This document shows positions 1 through 8,280 of a stretch of DNA of 43,114 bases, in pieces (the stretch's first letter is position 1; each line of letters begins with the position of its first letter). A model generated the notes under the pieces. It was not told where the DNA came from, did no database searches, and worked only from the letters and a program-made list of their open reading frames with translations. The DNA lies in contig NZ_RKKU01000033.1 of the NCBI RefSeq assembly GCF_003797945.1, forward strand, positions 1 through 43,114. The letters run 5' to 3'. The translations under genes and the position numbers were made by a program. The DNA is from Pseudomonas neustonica (GTDB lineage Bacteria; Pseudomonadota; Gammaproteobacteria; Pseudomonadales; Pseudomonadaceae).

Positions 1-127
1 CACCACGAAGCACAAGAAGAAGGCACCGACTGCGAAGGTCTCTCCTTTCTACAAGAAAACCATCGGTTACGGACTGCCGGACTTCGCAGAGGAACTCAAC
101 TACGGAGTCGATCTATCAACCATCTGA
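1..127 (+). pseudogene. ISL3-family transposase, 3' end
   Basis: The window opens inside a reading frame (in frame from base 2) that ends with TGA at 125-127. Its 41 residues contain TTKHKKK early and end VDLSTI. They closely match the last residues of the ISL3-type transposase at 6683-7045, which contains TTKHKKK and ends VDLSTFWEN. Only the C-terminus is visible, so whether the upstream part is intact cannot be judged. The matching element end follows at 161-185. The two copies differ at many codons, so they are related but separate insertions. Confidence 0.8.
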
Positions 128-160
128 GGGTGGTATCAGATTGATGGGGTGAAGGTGCCC

Positions 161-185
161 CATCAACCATTAAATCCGTATACCC
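161..185 (+). repeat. ISL3-type right terminal repeat
   Basis: Read on the minus strand from 185, the sequence begins GGGTATACGGATTTAATGG. It matches the end at 7093 (GGGTATCCGGATTAATTGG) and a third end at 1702. It lies 34 bases after the transposase stop, the expected place for the right inverted repeat of an ISL3 element. The left end lies outside the window. Confidence 0.65.
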
Positions 186-548
186 GATGTTATCGCCGAT
201 GTTGATTGCCTCGCCTACGTCCCGTGTGAGTATGAGCATGGGAATTCCTTTTCAAAAAAGGCCATGATCGCAAGTAGCCGTGGCCCTGTCTGCGAACCAT
301 GTCTCAAAGACGCCGGCCAGCGGGAGTCTCTGCCGGCCGGTGCTGGATCCGTTTGGCTCGATGCCCTTTGGGGTAAGCATGGGGAGCACATGTGCTGTTG
401 GCGCAGCGTACGTTTTCCCAAGTACCATTTCCCTTAAAACTCCACCTTTGTTCCCATTCTCGCCAGAAGGCGGTGGCTCGTTACACCTGGTGGTCGGGCT
501 AGTCTAACAACGGACTGAAGCGAAGGTATTTAATGGTGACGTGACAGA
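186..548. other. Non-coding stretch, no gene recognised
   Basis: This 363-base stretch lies between the ISL3 end and the SRAP gene. The short open frames here have no recognisable domain and overlap each other on both strands. I see no tRNA, terminator or repeat that I can support. It probably represents decayed sequence next to the insertion. Confidence 0.5.
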
Positions 549-1268
549 CTAGCGTGACATTGCAGGTCGCTCTATGGACTCAATTAGTCCAGGTCCTTTA
601 TTCTTCACATTCCCCACATCCTTCCCCACCTCATACCACTCAAACGATTCTGTTTGTTCCGCATGATGTCTGGCCAGATCCTCTGCGCATTCCGGTGCCA
701 TGCCACTCTCCAACCACTCCCTGGCTACATCCGGCGGCAGCACTACAGGTGCGCGGTCGTGAATGTCGACCATGCCTTTATCGCTCGCGGTGGTGACGAT
801 CGCAAAGCCGTCCAAATCACCTGGTTCGCTCTCCGCATCGCGGGGGAACTGGCCTATGGCTGCGTAGAACATGGGCTCATCCGATTTCAGCTTGATGTAG
901 TAGGGCTGTTTGCGCTTTGAGTCGTCCGGAACCTTGACCCATTCATACCAGCCATCTGCCGGCACCAGGCAACGGCCATTCTTCCAGGGGGTCGACCAGT
1001 ATTTACTGGTGACGGCAGTTTCCAATCTCGCGTTGATCGCCGGCGGGCGCTTACCTTTGCCCCGGGCCCAATGTGGCGCGTAGCCCCAGGGCACTGCACT
1101 CATGCGCAGGCCGTCTTCATCCAGGTGCAGCAGCTGCACGTGGGTGGTGGGTGCGATGTTGTAGCGGTCTATCGGTTCGTTACTGGGCTCGAAAGACAGT
1201 GGAGCTTGCCAGTTCAGCCGCTCAAGATAGCGCACCTGAGCTTGATATTGGGTGAAGCGTCCGCACAT
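549..1268 (-). CDS. SRAP-domain protein (SOS response-associated peptidase, YedK/HMCES family)
   Basis: Complete 239-residue SRAP protein. The family (E. coli YedK, human HMCES) forms a thiazolidine DNA-protein crosslink with abasic sites in single-stranded DNA through the amino-terminal cysteine exposed when Met1 is removed. The start is therefore set at the ATG giving MCGRF, not the ATG two codons upstream. Visible landmarks are Cys2, Asn37 in YNIAP, Asn79 in INARLET, Glu109 in GWYEW and His170 in DIHDRAP, matching the catalytic set of YedK (C2, N75, E105, H160). A LexA box lies about 60-80 bases upstream, shared with the divergent umuD remnant, so SOS control is likely. The protein looks functional although its neighbour is destroyed. 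Confidence 0.95.
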   Translation of the reverse strand: MCGRFTQYQAQVRYLERLNWQAPLSFEPSNEPIDRYNIAPTTHVQLLHLDEDGLRMSAVPWGYAPHWARGKGKRPPAINARLETAVTSKYWSTPWKNGRCLVPADGWYEWVKVPDDSKRKQPYYIKLKSDEPMFYAAIGQFPRDAESEPGDLDGFAIVTTASDKGMVDIHDRAPVVLPPDVAREWLESGMAPECAEDLARHHAEQTESFEWYEVGKDVGNVKNKGPGLIESIERPAMSR

Positions 1269-1329
1269 GATCATTCCCGCCTGTCTGCTGGTTACACTTT
1301 TCCTTTGACCCTGATTCGGTAATTTCGTT

Positions 1330-1349
1330 TACTGTATGCACGTACAGTA
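1330..1349. promoter_or_regulatory. LexA box (SOS operator) between SRAP gene and umuD remnant
   Basis: The core CTGTATGCACGTACAG at 1332-1347 fits the gammaproteobacterial LexA consensus CTGT-N8-ACAG, and the flanking TA dinucleotides extend the dyad to 20 bases. It lies 19 bases before the umuD start codon and 61 bases before the SRAP start on the other strand, so it can serve both directions. Confidence 0.9.
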
Positions 1350-1368
1350 TTTATCAAGGTTATCTGAT

Positions 1369-1464
1369 ATGAGCGCGGTTACCATTCTAGGCCCTGTGGG
1401 CGGCTCCGGTATTGAGCTGCCCTTTTTTTCCTCTACTGTTTCTGCTGGCTTCCCTAGCCCGGCG
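1369..1464 (+). pseudogene. umuD: umuD 5' fragment (translesion polymerase V subunit), truncated
   Basis: From the ATG at 1369 the frame reads 32 residues typical of the UmuD N-terminus, ending in SAGFPSPA. That motif holds the self-cleavage site (Ala-Gly here, Cys24-Gly25 in E. coli) used to make UmuD'. After residue 32 the frame continues to 1587 with no similarity to the UmuD protease domain, and no Ser/Lys catalytic region or umuC follows. The gene was cut off by a rearrangement. An alternative ATG at 1336 lies inside the LexA box and is unlikely. The stump still sits under an intact SOS operator, so a useless short peptide could be expressed under DNA damage. Confidence 0.85.
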
Positions 1465-1867
1465 CTTTTCCCATGTCTTATGTCTTATCAATACGCAATG
1501 TTTAGTCAAAAATTTATTTTAGAACATGAGGTTACCCTTCTATATTTTGATGCCCTCTTTTGGAATGGCATTGACAACTGTCAATAGGCATTCAGCATCG
1601 GCGAGAATCAATCAGTTCGGCCAAGCTACTGACCATTTGAAGCAATGCAGTGCCATTACAAGTCCGCTTTCTAGCCAGGTTGCCAGCTGCATGGGATAAA
1701 CGGGTACCCGGATTTTTTGGTTGATTGGTTCGTAACACAAGGCCGCAACCAACCCCTCACTACAGCGGATTATCTGGTTGATGTCAGGTCTATATGGAGG
1801 AGCAACCTCACTGGCCTAATGATTACTCCTTGGGTAGGGAAATAGCATAGAGCTAACTAACTAATAG
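1465..1867. other. Non-coding junction region
   Basis: About 400 bases between the umuD stump and the tlpA-like remnant. The only structure I recognise is the ISL3-like end at 1702-1726. The sequence is visibly more AT-rich than the flanks and carries no supported gene. Confidence 0.5.
1702..1726 (+). repeat. Solo ISL3-type terminal repeat
   Basis: GGGTACCCGGATTTTTTGG followed by TTGATT matches the reverse complement of the two other ISL3 ends in the window (at 7093 and 185). No transposase lies next to it, so it is an orphan left end, presumably a scar of an element that deleted the rest of umuDC. Confidence 0.6.
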
Positions 1868-2006
1868 GACGGCGAGCCCCTGACACTGGCTGATTTTCAG
1901 GGCAGGGCGATTTTGCTCAATATCTGAGCGACCTGGTGCCTGCCCTGGCGTGAGGAAATGCCGACGCTGGACTCACTTCAGGCTCAACTGGGCGGCGAGC
2001 AATTTG
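1868..2006 (+). pseudogene. TlpA-like thioredoxin-fold protein, 5' fragment interrupted by the transposon
   Basis: The frame reads LTLADFQGRAILLNI, then a stop where the intact homologue at 29728 has Trp, then ATWCLPWREEMPTLDSLQAQ. The second cysteine of the CxxC site is Trp here (WCLPW against WCLPC), so the gene was dead or dying before the insertion. The remnant ends at CAATTTG, where the Tn3-family left repeat begins, and the same gene resumes at 24424. The N-terminal export signal is missing. Bases from about 1957 to 2006 are identical to the intact copy while bases upstream are clearly divergent. Confidence 0.85.
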
Positions 2007-2041
2007 AGGGTCGGCAACGATTCTGACGCAATCCTCCAAAA
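2007..2041 (+). repeat. Left terminal inverted repeat of the Tn3-family transposon
   Basis: Begins AGGGTCGGCAACGATTCTG and runs to the CAAAA just before the tnpA stop codon region. The reverse complement of 24389-24423 differs only at position 23 (C here, A at the right end). Confidence 0.9.
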
Positions 2042-2061
2042 TTTGCCTTAACCTATTGTAT

Positions 2062-5034
2062 TTAAATTATTTTGGCGTTGTAGCTCATGGGTGAAACCTG
2101 CCGATCAAAATCAAGCGTATAATCGCCAAATCGGTTGATATGGTCCGTGCGGTATGGGGCCAGCCCTTTGAGAATATCGTGATCAATATGATGACCGCGC
2201 TCTTTGAGATCTTTAAGGGTTAACGTCATCGACTCCACATTGTGAAGAATGACCAGGTTGGCCACCAAGTGGTTATATTTGATCACCTTCCGTTGCTCGT
2301 GACGGATATTCTCGGCGATCACCCCCTCGCCGCCGAAGAACAGCCATTTCACGAACTGGTTGAACTCTTCCGTTTTGTTCGTCTCCGCATGAATGGTTCG
2401 CCGCAACTCCACGCTGCCAATGTAGTCCAGAAGAAAGGTTGTCCGAACGACCCTCCCCAGTTCCCGGAAAGCAAAGTAGAGTTTGTTCTTGAGGCTTGCG
2501 GTACCTAAACGTCGCAGTACCGTAGACGGTGCGATTTTTCCAGCCTTAATCGATAGCGCCACCCGGAGCATGTCCGGCACATGGGTTTCAATCAGTTTCC
2601 AGTTGATAGTCTCGCTGAACAAAGCATTGATGTGCTCATACCGTTGGCGTTTGTCAGACTTGTAGAACACCAGCTGCTTCAGATTCCGGATGCGGGGCAT
2701 CAGGTTGATACCCAGCAGGTAAGCCAACCCGAAGACGGGCGCACTTTGCGCCTGAGTATCGCCATGCAAGGTGTCAGGCTGGATATCGGAGTCGTTTTTG
2801 ATCAGTCCATCAAGGATGTAAATGGCCTCATAAACGCCGCAAGGAATGAAGTGGCTGAACAGCGCGATGTATTTGTCCGAGACGTGGTAGTAGCCCACCC
2901 CGCCATAGCCACCGTACCGTATGTGGTATTCCGATAGCAGATTCTGTTCGTACAGGTTCCATTTTGTGCCATCGGCGGCGGCCCGCTGGCCAGTTCCCCA
3001 GTGTCGCGGCAGCCGGTAGCGGTTGTAGGCATTGATAACCTGTACAATCGCCTGCTCCAGGCGCTCTTCGGTGACGTGCCGCAGGTTGAGCCAGGACACC
3101 TGCCGGCGATTAAGCGTCGTGATGGATCGCGCGGTCTGAGTTGGCCCGAGATTGCAGCCATAGCAAAATAAGGTCGAAACAAAGCGGGTACGGGGGTCGT
3201 CCAGCTTGCCCTCAAATCCGGAAAGTGGCCCAAAGCGTTTGTGGAGGCCCAGCCATTTTTCGGCTTCCACCAGGATGTCGAGAATGTTCTTTTCGGGCAT
3301 ATTTTGGGATAACTGCTTATCAATCTCAGCTAACCCATCCGGAGGCGCTCTACGGCGGTGCTTCCGGATCACCAGATCTTCACCATGGAAGACGGCGTAT
3401 TCATTCTCCGGGAAGCCACGGTCAATGCGGTCGGCCGTTTCGCTCAACCGGGAGTGGGCTTGTACCACAAAAGCGGCTGGGTCGGATTCGATATCAATCA
3501 TCGCACTGTAGTCCGCTATCTGGGCATCATAGACACTCCAATCCACCAGCTGATCGCGGTAGTCACTGTACTGGTCGCTATTCGCGACCGCGAGATCGCC
3601 GGAAATCAGTTCACGCTTCACCTGTGTCAGTACGCCCAGCTCGAAATACTTCCGGTAGACCATCCCGGGGGGCAGCTGGCTTGGCCCGGTCCCCAATACC
3701 AAACGGCGCCAACGCTCCGGTAGCCAGGACACGTCGACGGGTTGACTACTGAGGACAAGGCATTCCTTACGGCTGTGCCGGTGCTTTTTCAGAGTCGCAA
3801 TCGCCTCAATCAAAGATTGATCGTGGCTGGTTGCCGCCAGATCCAGTAGTTCAAGGCAATTGAATAACAGGGGGCGTAACGGGCGGTAGGGTTGCAGCAT
3901 GAACGGGATGAAGTTATTGCCAGCATAGGCCATGTGTTCCTCACACTCTGCCAGTAATTCATCAGGATCGCTCTGGATGGCAGCCGCCACTCGGGCACCT
4001 CGCTCGGAGTCCGTTGGCGCTTCCTGGACGGCGGTCAGTACGTCACGCAGTTGAGCCACCAGCCTGTCCATGCGTTTCATGTGATCCAGGTGATACTGGT
4101 TCAGGTTGGCTTCTGCCTTGGTTTTGATGTTGCGCATCTTGCGAACAAAGATGTCGACCGCATCGTCCATCGCGCGACGCAATTGGGCATGGACCAGCAG
4201 AACCATCAAAGCGTAGCGTTTGGTGCTTTGCATGGCCTTGATGTTGGCCGCGCCCAGCGCTCGTGCTTCCAGTATGAAGTGGTGATATTTGGCGGCGGGA
4301 ATGTGATCAACAGCGGGCAATTGTTGACACCAACCCTGAAGCCATTCCAGGTGCTGAAGATACTTCTTCACTTCCGTATTGGTCGGCTTTTTGGGTTCCT
4401 GTTTCAACTTATGCCAACTGGTATGAGGGGAATCATCCGGCACTTGCAGCAACTGGTCAAATTCGTTTTTTTGATGCGCTGTCAAACCCACATTGAGCGT
4501 CCGAAAGTAACCGGTGTTGACCGTGCTGCGAGCCTGACGCGCGGTCCGTTGCAACGTTGAAAAACCCGGTAACTCAAAACGCTGGCGCACCAGCTCTTCA
4601 ATCACCACATTGATGATGTCCGCCAGGTCCTGCTTGGTGGTGGCCGCTTCACGCGCTAGTTCCCGTACAATTGCCTTGCCTTCAACGGTGAACGCCTTGA
4701 TGCCCACCTGTTGACGAACCGTCTCCAGCATCCGCTGACGGGCGCCGCCATTGCGGTCGTAGACCCTGAGCTGGCTCAATGCGAGATGTGAAAGGTCGTC
4801 GCACGCCAGAATGTGCGTTGTAATGGATTGGGGAACGGCTTTGAGATGGACAAAGTAGCCCAGACGCTGCACTGTTTTCAGGAGAATGAGTAGGGCGCCA
4901 CGAGCAGCCGGAGTTCGACCGTGCTTTCGGGCAAAGGATCGTTCCTGGGTAGAGGGTGTATAAATTTCTGCCAGTTCTTGATCCGAGACCACCGCCTTCA
5001 ATCGCGGATAGGCGGTTTCATGGAGGCTACTCAT
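2062..5034 (-). CDS. tnpA: Tn3-family transposase TnpA
   Basis: Complete 990-residue transposase, the usual size for the family. The N-terminal part (about residues 1-170) is the DUF4158-type DNA-binding region. The C-terminal half is the Tn3 DDE domain, with likely catalytic residues Asp688 (AADGTKW), Asp759 (LHGDTQAQ) and Glu889 (ETNKTEEF). It binds the terminal repeats and catalyses replicative transposition, leaving a cointegrate that needs the recombinase at 21632. The gene reads towards the left end and stops only 20 bases inside the left repeat, a normal Tn3-family arrangement. No frameshift or stop is seen, so the enzyme looks functional. Confidence 0.97.
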   Translation of the reverse strand: MSSLHETAYPRLKAVVSDQELAEIYTPSTQERSFARKHGRTPAARGALLILLKTVQRLGYFVHLKAVPQSITTHILACDDLSHLALSQLRVYDRNGGARQRMLETVRQQVGIKAFTVEGKAIVRELAREAATTKQDLADIINVVIEELVRQRFELPGFSTLQRTARQARSTVNTGYFRTLNVGLTAHQKNEFDQLLQVPDDSPHTSWHKLKQEPKKPTNTEVKKYLQHLEWLQGWCQQLPAVDHIPAAKYHHFILEARALGAANIKAMQSTKRYALMVLLVHAQLRRAMDDAVDIFVRKMRNIKTKAEANLNQYHLDHMKRMDRLVAQLRDVLTAVQEAPTDSERGARVAAAIQSDPDELLAECEEHMAYAGNNFIPFMLQPYRPLRPLLFNCLELLDLAATSHDQSLIEAIATLKKHRHSRKECLVLSSQPVDVSWLPERWRRLVLGTGPSQLPPGMVYRKYFELGVLTQVKRELISGDLAVANSDQYSDYRDQLVDWSVYDAQIADYSAMIDIESDPAAFVVQAHSRLSETADRIDRGFPENEYAVFHGEDLVIRKHRRRAPPDGLAEIDKQLSQNMPEKNILDILVEAEKWLGLHKRFGPLSGFEGKLDDPRTRFVSTLFCYGCNLGPTQTARSITTLNRRQVSWLNLRHVTEERLEQAIVQVINAYNRYRLPRHWGTGQRAAADGTKWNLYEQNLLSEYHIRYGGYGGVGYYHVSDKYIALFSHFIPCGVYEAIYILDGLIKNDSDIQPDTLHGDTQAQSAPVFGLAYLLGINLMPRIRNLKQLVFYKSDKRQRYEHINALFSETINWKLIETHVPDMLRVALSIKAGKIAPSTVLRRLGTASLKNKLYFAFRELGRVVRTTFLLDYIGSVELRRTIHAETNKTEEFNQFVKWLFFGGEGVIAENIRHEQRKVIKYNHLVANLVILHNVESMTLTLKDLKERGHHIDHDILKGLAPYRTDHINRFGDYTLDFDRQVSPMSYNAKII

Positions 5035-5303
5035 ACGCAGTCCTTCGCTATGGGGTTCCAGTGAAAGGCATTAGCCCACAGTACTTTCGCTCTTGAGGGG
5101 GGCATTGCTTATAGTAGGCAGCAATTCGTCAAGACCAAAGGAACCGCCCGTTATTTTGTGAACGCCACGCTCGCTTTACGTTACGGGATTATTCGGTCAT
5201 AGATCGCCGGTTCCCCGATTTATTGAATCGTTACACCACACCGCAGACTGATTCGAGCTATGGCCATTGAGCATCTTCCCCCCCCCCCCCACTGAGCATT
5301 CAC
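5035..5303. other. Gap with a 13-base C homopolymer
   Basis: No gene is recognised between the tnpA start and the MFS remnant. A run of 13 C residues lies at 5278-5290. It is outside any intact gene, so it is probably not a phase-variation switch and may be a sequencing weak point. Confidence 0.5.
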
Positions 5304-5560
5304 ACCTACCAACGCCTTTCTAGTGCCCAGCTAATCGCTCTGGCAGGGACCGGGCTAACGACGGTGGCGCTGGCGCCGCTGGCCCATGACTGACGGGCGG
5401 CAGTGCGGGCCAGGTGCTCGGCATTGCGCTGGTCCTGAAGATGACTGCCTACGCCCTAATAGCACCTCAGTTTGGGGCTGTTGCCCAAAAACTTCCCCGC
5501 CGTACTCTGCTGGTCACACTGGACATTCTGAGGGCCTGCGGGGTTGCCCTTTGTCACTGA
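5304..5560 (+). pseudogene. MFS transporter, 5' fragment with frameshift
   Basis: The frame beginning at 5304 reads TYQRLSSAQLIALAGTGL and continues as TTVALAPLAHD before a stop at about 5389. Removing one frameshift there, the reading continues TGGSAGQVLGIALVLKM, then APQFGAVAQKLPRRTLL and VTLDILRACGVALCH to another stop. This is the first pair of helices and the loop A motif of a major facilitator protein. The rest of the transporter is missing, and the fragment abuts the oppositely oriented merR. It is not the partner of the MFS fragment at 7759-8280, which retains a different N-terminus. Confidence 0.7.
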
Positions 5561-6018
5561 GGTTTGGCAGGGGGCCCACTCTGGCTAGGGTAGGTACAAA
5601 ATTTTCGCCCAACCCCTTCATGTAATGACGCAATTAAGGGGCACGAGATATTGCCCTCTTGGGCGCAGCACCGATCAACCATGGCGCTCAGTAAAACCTC
5701 AATTTGCTGTAGCTTTTCGATCTTCCCACGTACGTCGTGCAACTTGCGCTCCGCGAGAGTGCTGGCTTCCTGGCAGTGGGTGCCGTCTTCGAGTCGGAGC
5801 AGGTCGCTGACCTCATCGAGATTGAAGCCTAACTGCTGCGATGTTTTCACAAAGCTCAACCTGCCGATATCGCTGGGACCGTAGCGTCGAATACCCCCGA
5901 GAGGACGCTGGGGCTCAGGTATTAACCCACGTCGCTGGTAGTAGCGGATGGTCTCAACTGAGACGTTCGCCGCCTTAGCCAGCCCCCCGATGGTCAATGA
6001 GTTCATTTCATCCGGCAT
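5554..6018 (-). CDS. merR: Mercury-responsive regulator MerR
   Basis: A 154-residue MerR with winged-helix residues NSLTIGGLAKAANVSVETIR near the start and the full Hg(II)-binding triad: Cys in DGTHCQEA (Cys82 of Tn501 MerR), Cys in RCCAQEGN (Cys117) and Cys in NISCPLIA (Cys126). MerR represses, and with Hg(II) activates, the divergent merT promoter, and it represses its own promoter. The operator sits directly upstream (6024-6054), but the merT it faces is a deleted remnant. The working merTPA operon lies 13 kb away with an almost identical operator, which this protein could serve in trans. The last 15 or so residues differ from ordinary MerR and may come from the joint with the MFS remnant. 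The start could also be the ATG four codons in. Confidence 0.92.
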   Translation of the reverse strand: MPDEMNSLTIGGLAKAANVSVETIRYYQRRGLIPEPQRPLGGIRRYGPSDIGRLSFVKTSQQLGFNLDEVSDLLRLEDGTHCQEASTLAERKLHDVRGKIEKLQQIEVLLSAMVDRCCAQEGNISCPLIASLHEGVGRKFCTYPSQSGPPAKPQ

Positions 6019-6023
6019 TTGCC

Positions 6024-6054
6024 TTGACTCCGTAGTTGACTACGGCTTCAAGCT
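6024..6054 (+). promoter_or_regulatory. mer operator/promoter (left copy)
   Basis: TTGACT (-35) at 6024-6029 is followed by the dyad CCGTAG-TTGA-CTACGG at 6030-6045 and a weak -10 CAAGCT at 6049-6054, spaced 19 bp. This is the classic MerR-controlled PmerT layout with dyad inside the long spacer. It faces a dead merT, so only autoregulation of merR is left for it to do. Confidence 0.88.
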
Positions 6055-6091
6055 TAACCTATCGAACAAGGCCGTAGAAGGTGTAATTGCA

Positions 6092-6270
6092 ATATCAGAG
6101 TTGAATTCCGAGTCACAATCCGGTCGCGAGTCGTTAATCGCAGGCGGGGTTGCAGCCTGCTCGCGTCGGCCTGTTGTCTGGGCACCTTGGCCCTGATCGC
6201 CCTGGGGGGTTCCGGTGCCTGGATCGGCAACCTGGCGAAGTCTGCGAGGTACCGCAAGTGCGCACCGCTT
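6092..6270 (+). pseudogene. merT: merT remnant with lost start codon and internal deletion
   Basis: Bases from 6092 match the beginning of the intact merT at 19156, but its ATG TCA GAG is here ATA TCA GAG. The match runs to GGTGCCTGGATCGGCAACCTG and then jumps to the CTGCG..TACCGCAAGTGCGC segment found late in merT, so the middle (roughly 110-120 bases) is deleted. At about 6270 the sequence passes straight into ISL3 transposase coding sequence. The remnant shows that merR-operator-merT once stood here in the standard order. Confidence 0.85.
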
Positions 6271-7045
6271 CGAGACACCCCGCTACCTAGGTATCGACGA
6301 GCTGTACCTGAACCGCCGCTACCTCTGCATCCTGACCAACCTGGAGGAGCGTACCTTGTTAGACCTGCTGCCCGGTCGTCAGCAGGAGGCAGTGACGAAG
6401 CGGCTCATGAGCATGACCGAGCGCGACAAGATCGAGATCGTCAGCATGGACATGTGGAAGCCATATCGCCGTGCCGTCCAGGCGGCGCTGCCACAGGCCC
6501 GCATCGTGGTCGATAAGTTCCATGTTGTGCGTATGGCCAACGAAGCCCTGGAGAAGGTCCGCAAGGGGCTCAGGAAGGAGCTGAAGGCCAACCAACGCCG
6601 AACCCTCAAGGGTGACCGGAAGATCTTGCTGAAGCGGGCTCACGACGTCTCCGACCGCGAACGTCTCATCATGGAAACCTGAATGGGGGCCTTCCCCCAG
6701 CTCCTGGCAGCCTACGAGCACAAGGAGCGGTTCTACCACATCTGGGACTGTGCCAGCCGGCGAGATGCTGAGCAGGCGCTGGCTGCCTGGATTGACGACA
6801 TCCCAGTCACCAATGCCTTCACGGAGTCGATCAACCGGCTGGCCAAGGACAAGAACCGCGATGGCCGGGGCTACTCATTCGAGGTGATGCGGGCCCGGAT
6901 GCTCTACACCACCAAGCACAAGAAGAAGGTGCCGCAGACCAAGGAATCCCCCTTCCTGGGCAAGGCCACCATGACCTACGGCATGGGTCTACCCGAGCCC
7001 GAGAAGAACTTCGGTGTCGATCTATCAACCTTCTGGGAAAATTAA
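6269..7045 (+). pseudogene. ISL3-family transposase, 5'-truncated with a nonsense codon
   Basis: The frame reads RFETPRYLGIDELYLNRRYL through DKFHVVRMANEAL to RERLIMET, then TGA at 6680-6682 where homologues have Trp (TGG), then continues in the same frame MGAFPQLLAAYEHKERF to the natural end VDLSTFWEN. DDE landmarks GIDE and VVDKFH identify the ISL3 family. The N-terminal zinc-finger and helix-turn-helix third is missing because the gene is fused to the merT remnant. Truncation plus nonsense codon makes it inactive. Confidence 0.9.
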
Positions 7046-7068
7046 GATATCGGTGGGCCTACAGGGAT

Positions 7069-7093
7069 CGTCAACCAATTAATCCGGATACCC
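7069..7093 (+). repeat. ISL3-type right terminal repeat
   Basis: Read inward on the minus strand from 7093 it begins GGGTATCCGGATTAATTGG. It lies 48 bases after the transposase stop and matches the ends at 185 and 1702. Confidence 0.65.
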
Positions 7094-7362
7094 ATTTTCT
7101 AATGGCCACAGCTTGACCGTATCTCAAATGAGATGCGCAATAGCGTCATGTATGACACTCGGATAATTTATCATGGCTCACACTTCAATGCTGGGTAACG
7201 GAGGACGAAGGTGAGCAACAATTATGCGGTCACCATTGTATGTGCTGGCCTGGATGGTGTTCTCCGGGGTAAATTCTTGGAGAGCGTGCGCGGCCCCCAG
7301 AATTGGGCAGTGGCCAGCGTCATCCGCCAAGTACAACTCGCCCTCCCGGTGTTTATAATTAA
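7094..7362. other. Gap without a supported gene
   Basis: A minus-strand open frame (7178-7405) covers most of this stretch and overlaps the end of the YkvA-like gene, but it has no recognisable domain, no clear ribosome-binding site and no homologue among the neighbours. I leave it uncalled. Confidence 0.4.
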
Positions 7363-7740
7363 TCACAAGTAGATGGCGCTTAGAAGGGCTGCACAGACGA
7401 TCCATAGGGTGATAAATACCCCCGCTGCCATGCGGCTTACCGGACGCTCGGTGGCTTTGGCGGCGGTTTCTCGGTGCTCGCTTATTACCTCTGGCGGGAT
7501 AAGCCTCACGACCAGCATGATTCCGAGCGGCACGATGATGATGTCATCCACGTAGCCGAGCACGGGAATGAAGTCGGGGATCAAGTCGATGGGCGAGACA
7601 GCATAGGCCGCGACAACCATCGCAAGCGCCTTTGCGAACCACGGGGTGCGGGGATCACGAGCGGAAAGCCAGACCGCGTGTACGTCACGCTTGATGGTTC
7701 GTGCCCATTGCTTGGCGTTCGAAACCAGTTTTATTGTCAT
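7363..7740 (-). CDS. YkvA-like DUF1232 membrane protein (copy 1)
   Basis: A 125-residue DUF1232 protein with the hallmark AYAVSPIDLIPDFIPVLGYVDD at about residues 45-66 and a C-terminal hydrophobic helix (VFITLWIVCAALLSAIYL). The function of the family is unknown; it is predicted to sit at the inner membrane. It is the last gene of the riboswitch-crcB-DUF190-MFS run and starts 18 bases after the end of the MFS remnant. A diverged paralogue lies at 23942 just inside the right end of the transposon. The ribosome-binding site is weak, which agrees with translation as a distal operon gene. Confidence 0.85.
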   Translation of the reverse strand: MTIKLVSNAKQWARTIKRDVHAVWLSARDPRTPWFAKALAMVVAAYAVSPIDLIPDFIPVLGYVDDIIIVPLGIMLVVRLIPPEVISEHRETAAKATERPVSRMAAGVFITLWIVCAALLSAIYL

Positions 7741-7758
7741 AGTAAGTGTTTCTATACG

Positions 7759-8280
7759 CTACGCATTACGGACGCGGAGCATAGCCAATGTCCCGGCCGC
7801 CATCAGCAGGGCCGCCAAGCCAAAGCCGAGAGTCGGCGAGACTGCGGTCCACACCAAACCGATCGTGGCGCTGGAGACGAACTTGGCCGTCCCGTTGACC
7901 GTCCCCAGCGCACCATAGCTGATCATCAGGGTGTCGGCCTGCACCATTTCGGCTGCCACCGTGGACTCCAACGCTTCCTCGACAGTGACGTACAAGCCAG
8001 CGACGAAGAAGATGACGACGAGCAGCGGCACGCTGTCTACCGAAAGCCAGAAGGCCAGTGCTGTCAAAACGGCCGTGAGCGTTCCCAGCACATACCCGCC
8101 GACCAGCATGGGGAGATGGCCGAGGCGATCCGCCATAGCGCCGACCGGGTAGGACATCGCGACCTAGCAGAAGTCGCCCAGTGCGCTGGTGATCCCGGCA
8201 CCGACGACAGTTCGATTCAGCCAGCCTTTCGGCCTGGTGGCTTTTTCAGCTGCGCCGGCCTCGTTGATGTCGTTAGTCAT
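7759..8280 (-). pseudogene. MFS transporter with stop codon and large internal deletion
   Basis: The gene starts at 8280, directly after the TGA of the DUF190 gene, and reads MTNDINEAGAAEKATRPKG, then WLNRTVVGAGITSALGDFC, then a TAG at about 8164, then VAMSYPVGAMADRLGHLPML to the end. The first part is an MFS N-terminus and the second is the region after the central loop, with loop motif GAMADRLG, so the middle helices (probably over 200 residues) are deleted and the joint carries a stop. It was part of the fluoride operon by position. Its original substrate cannot be inferred. Confidence 0.8.

Noticed and set aside
3141..3752. Long plus-strand frame inside tnpA
   Set aside because: Antisense shadow of the well-conserved Tn3 transposase.
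5278..5290. Run of 13 C as a phase-variation tract
   Set aside because: It lies in decayed sequence before an already broken MFS fragment, with no intact gene whose expression it could switch.
7178..7405. A 75-codon minus-strand frame after the ISL3 remnant
   Set aside because: No recognisable family, no ribosome-binding site, and it overlaps the end of the YkvA-like gene.
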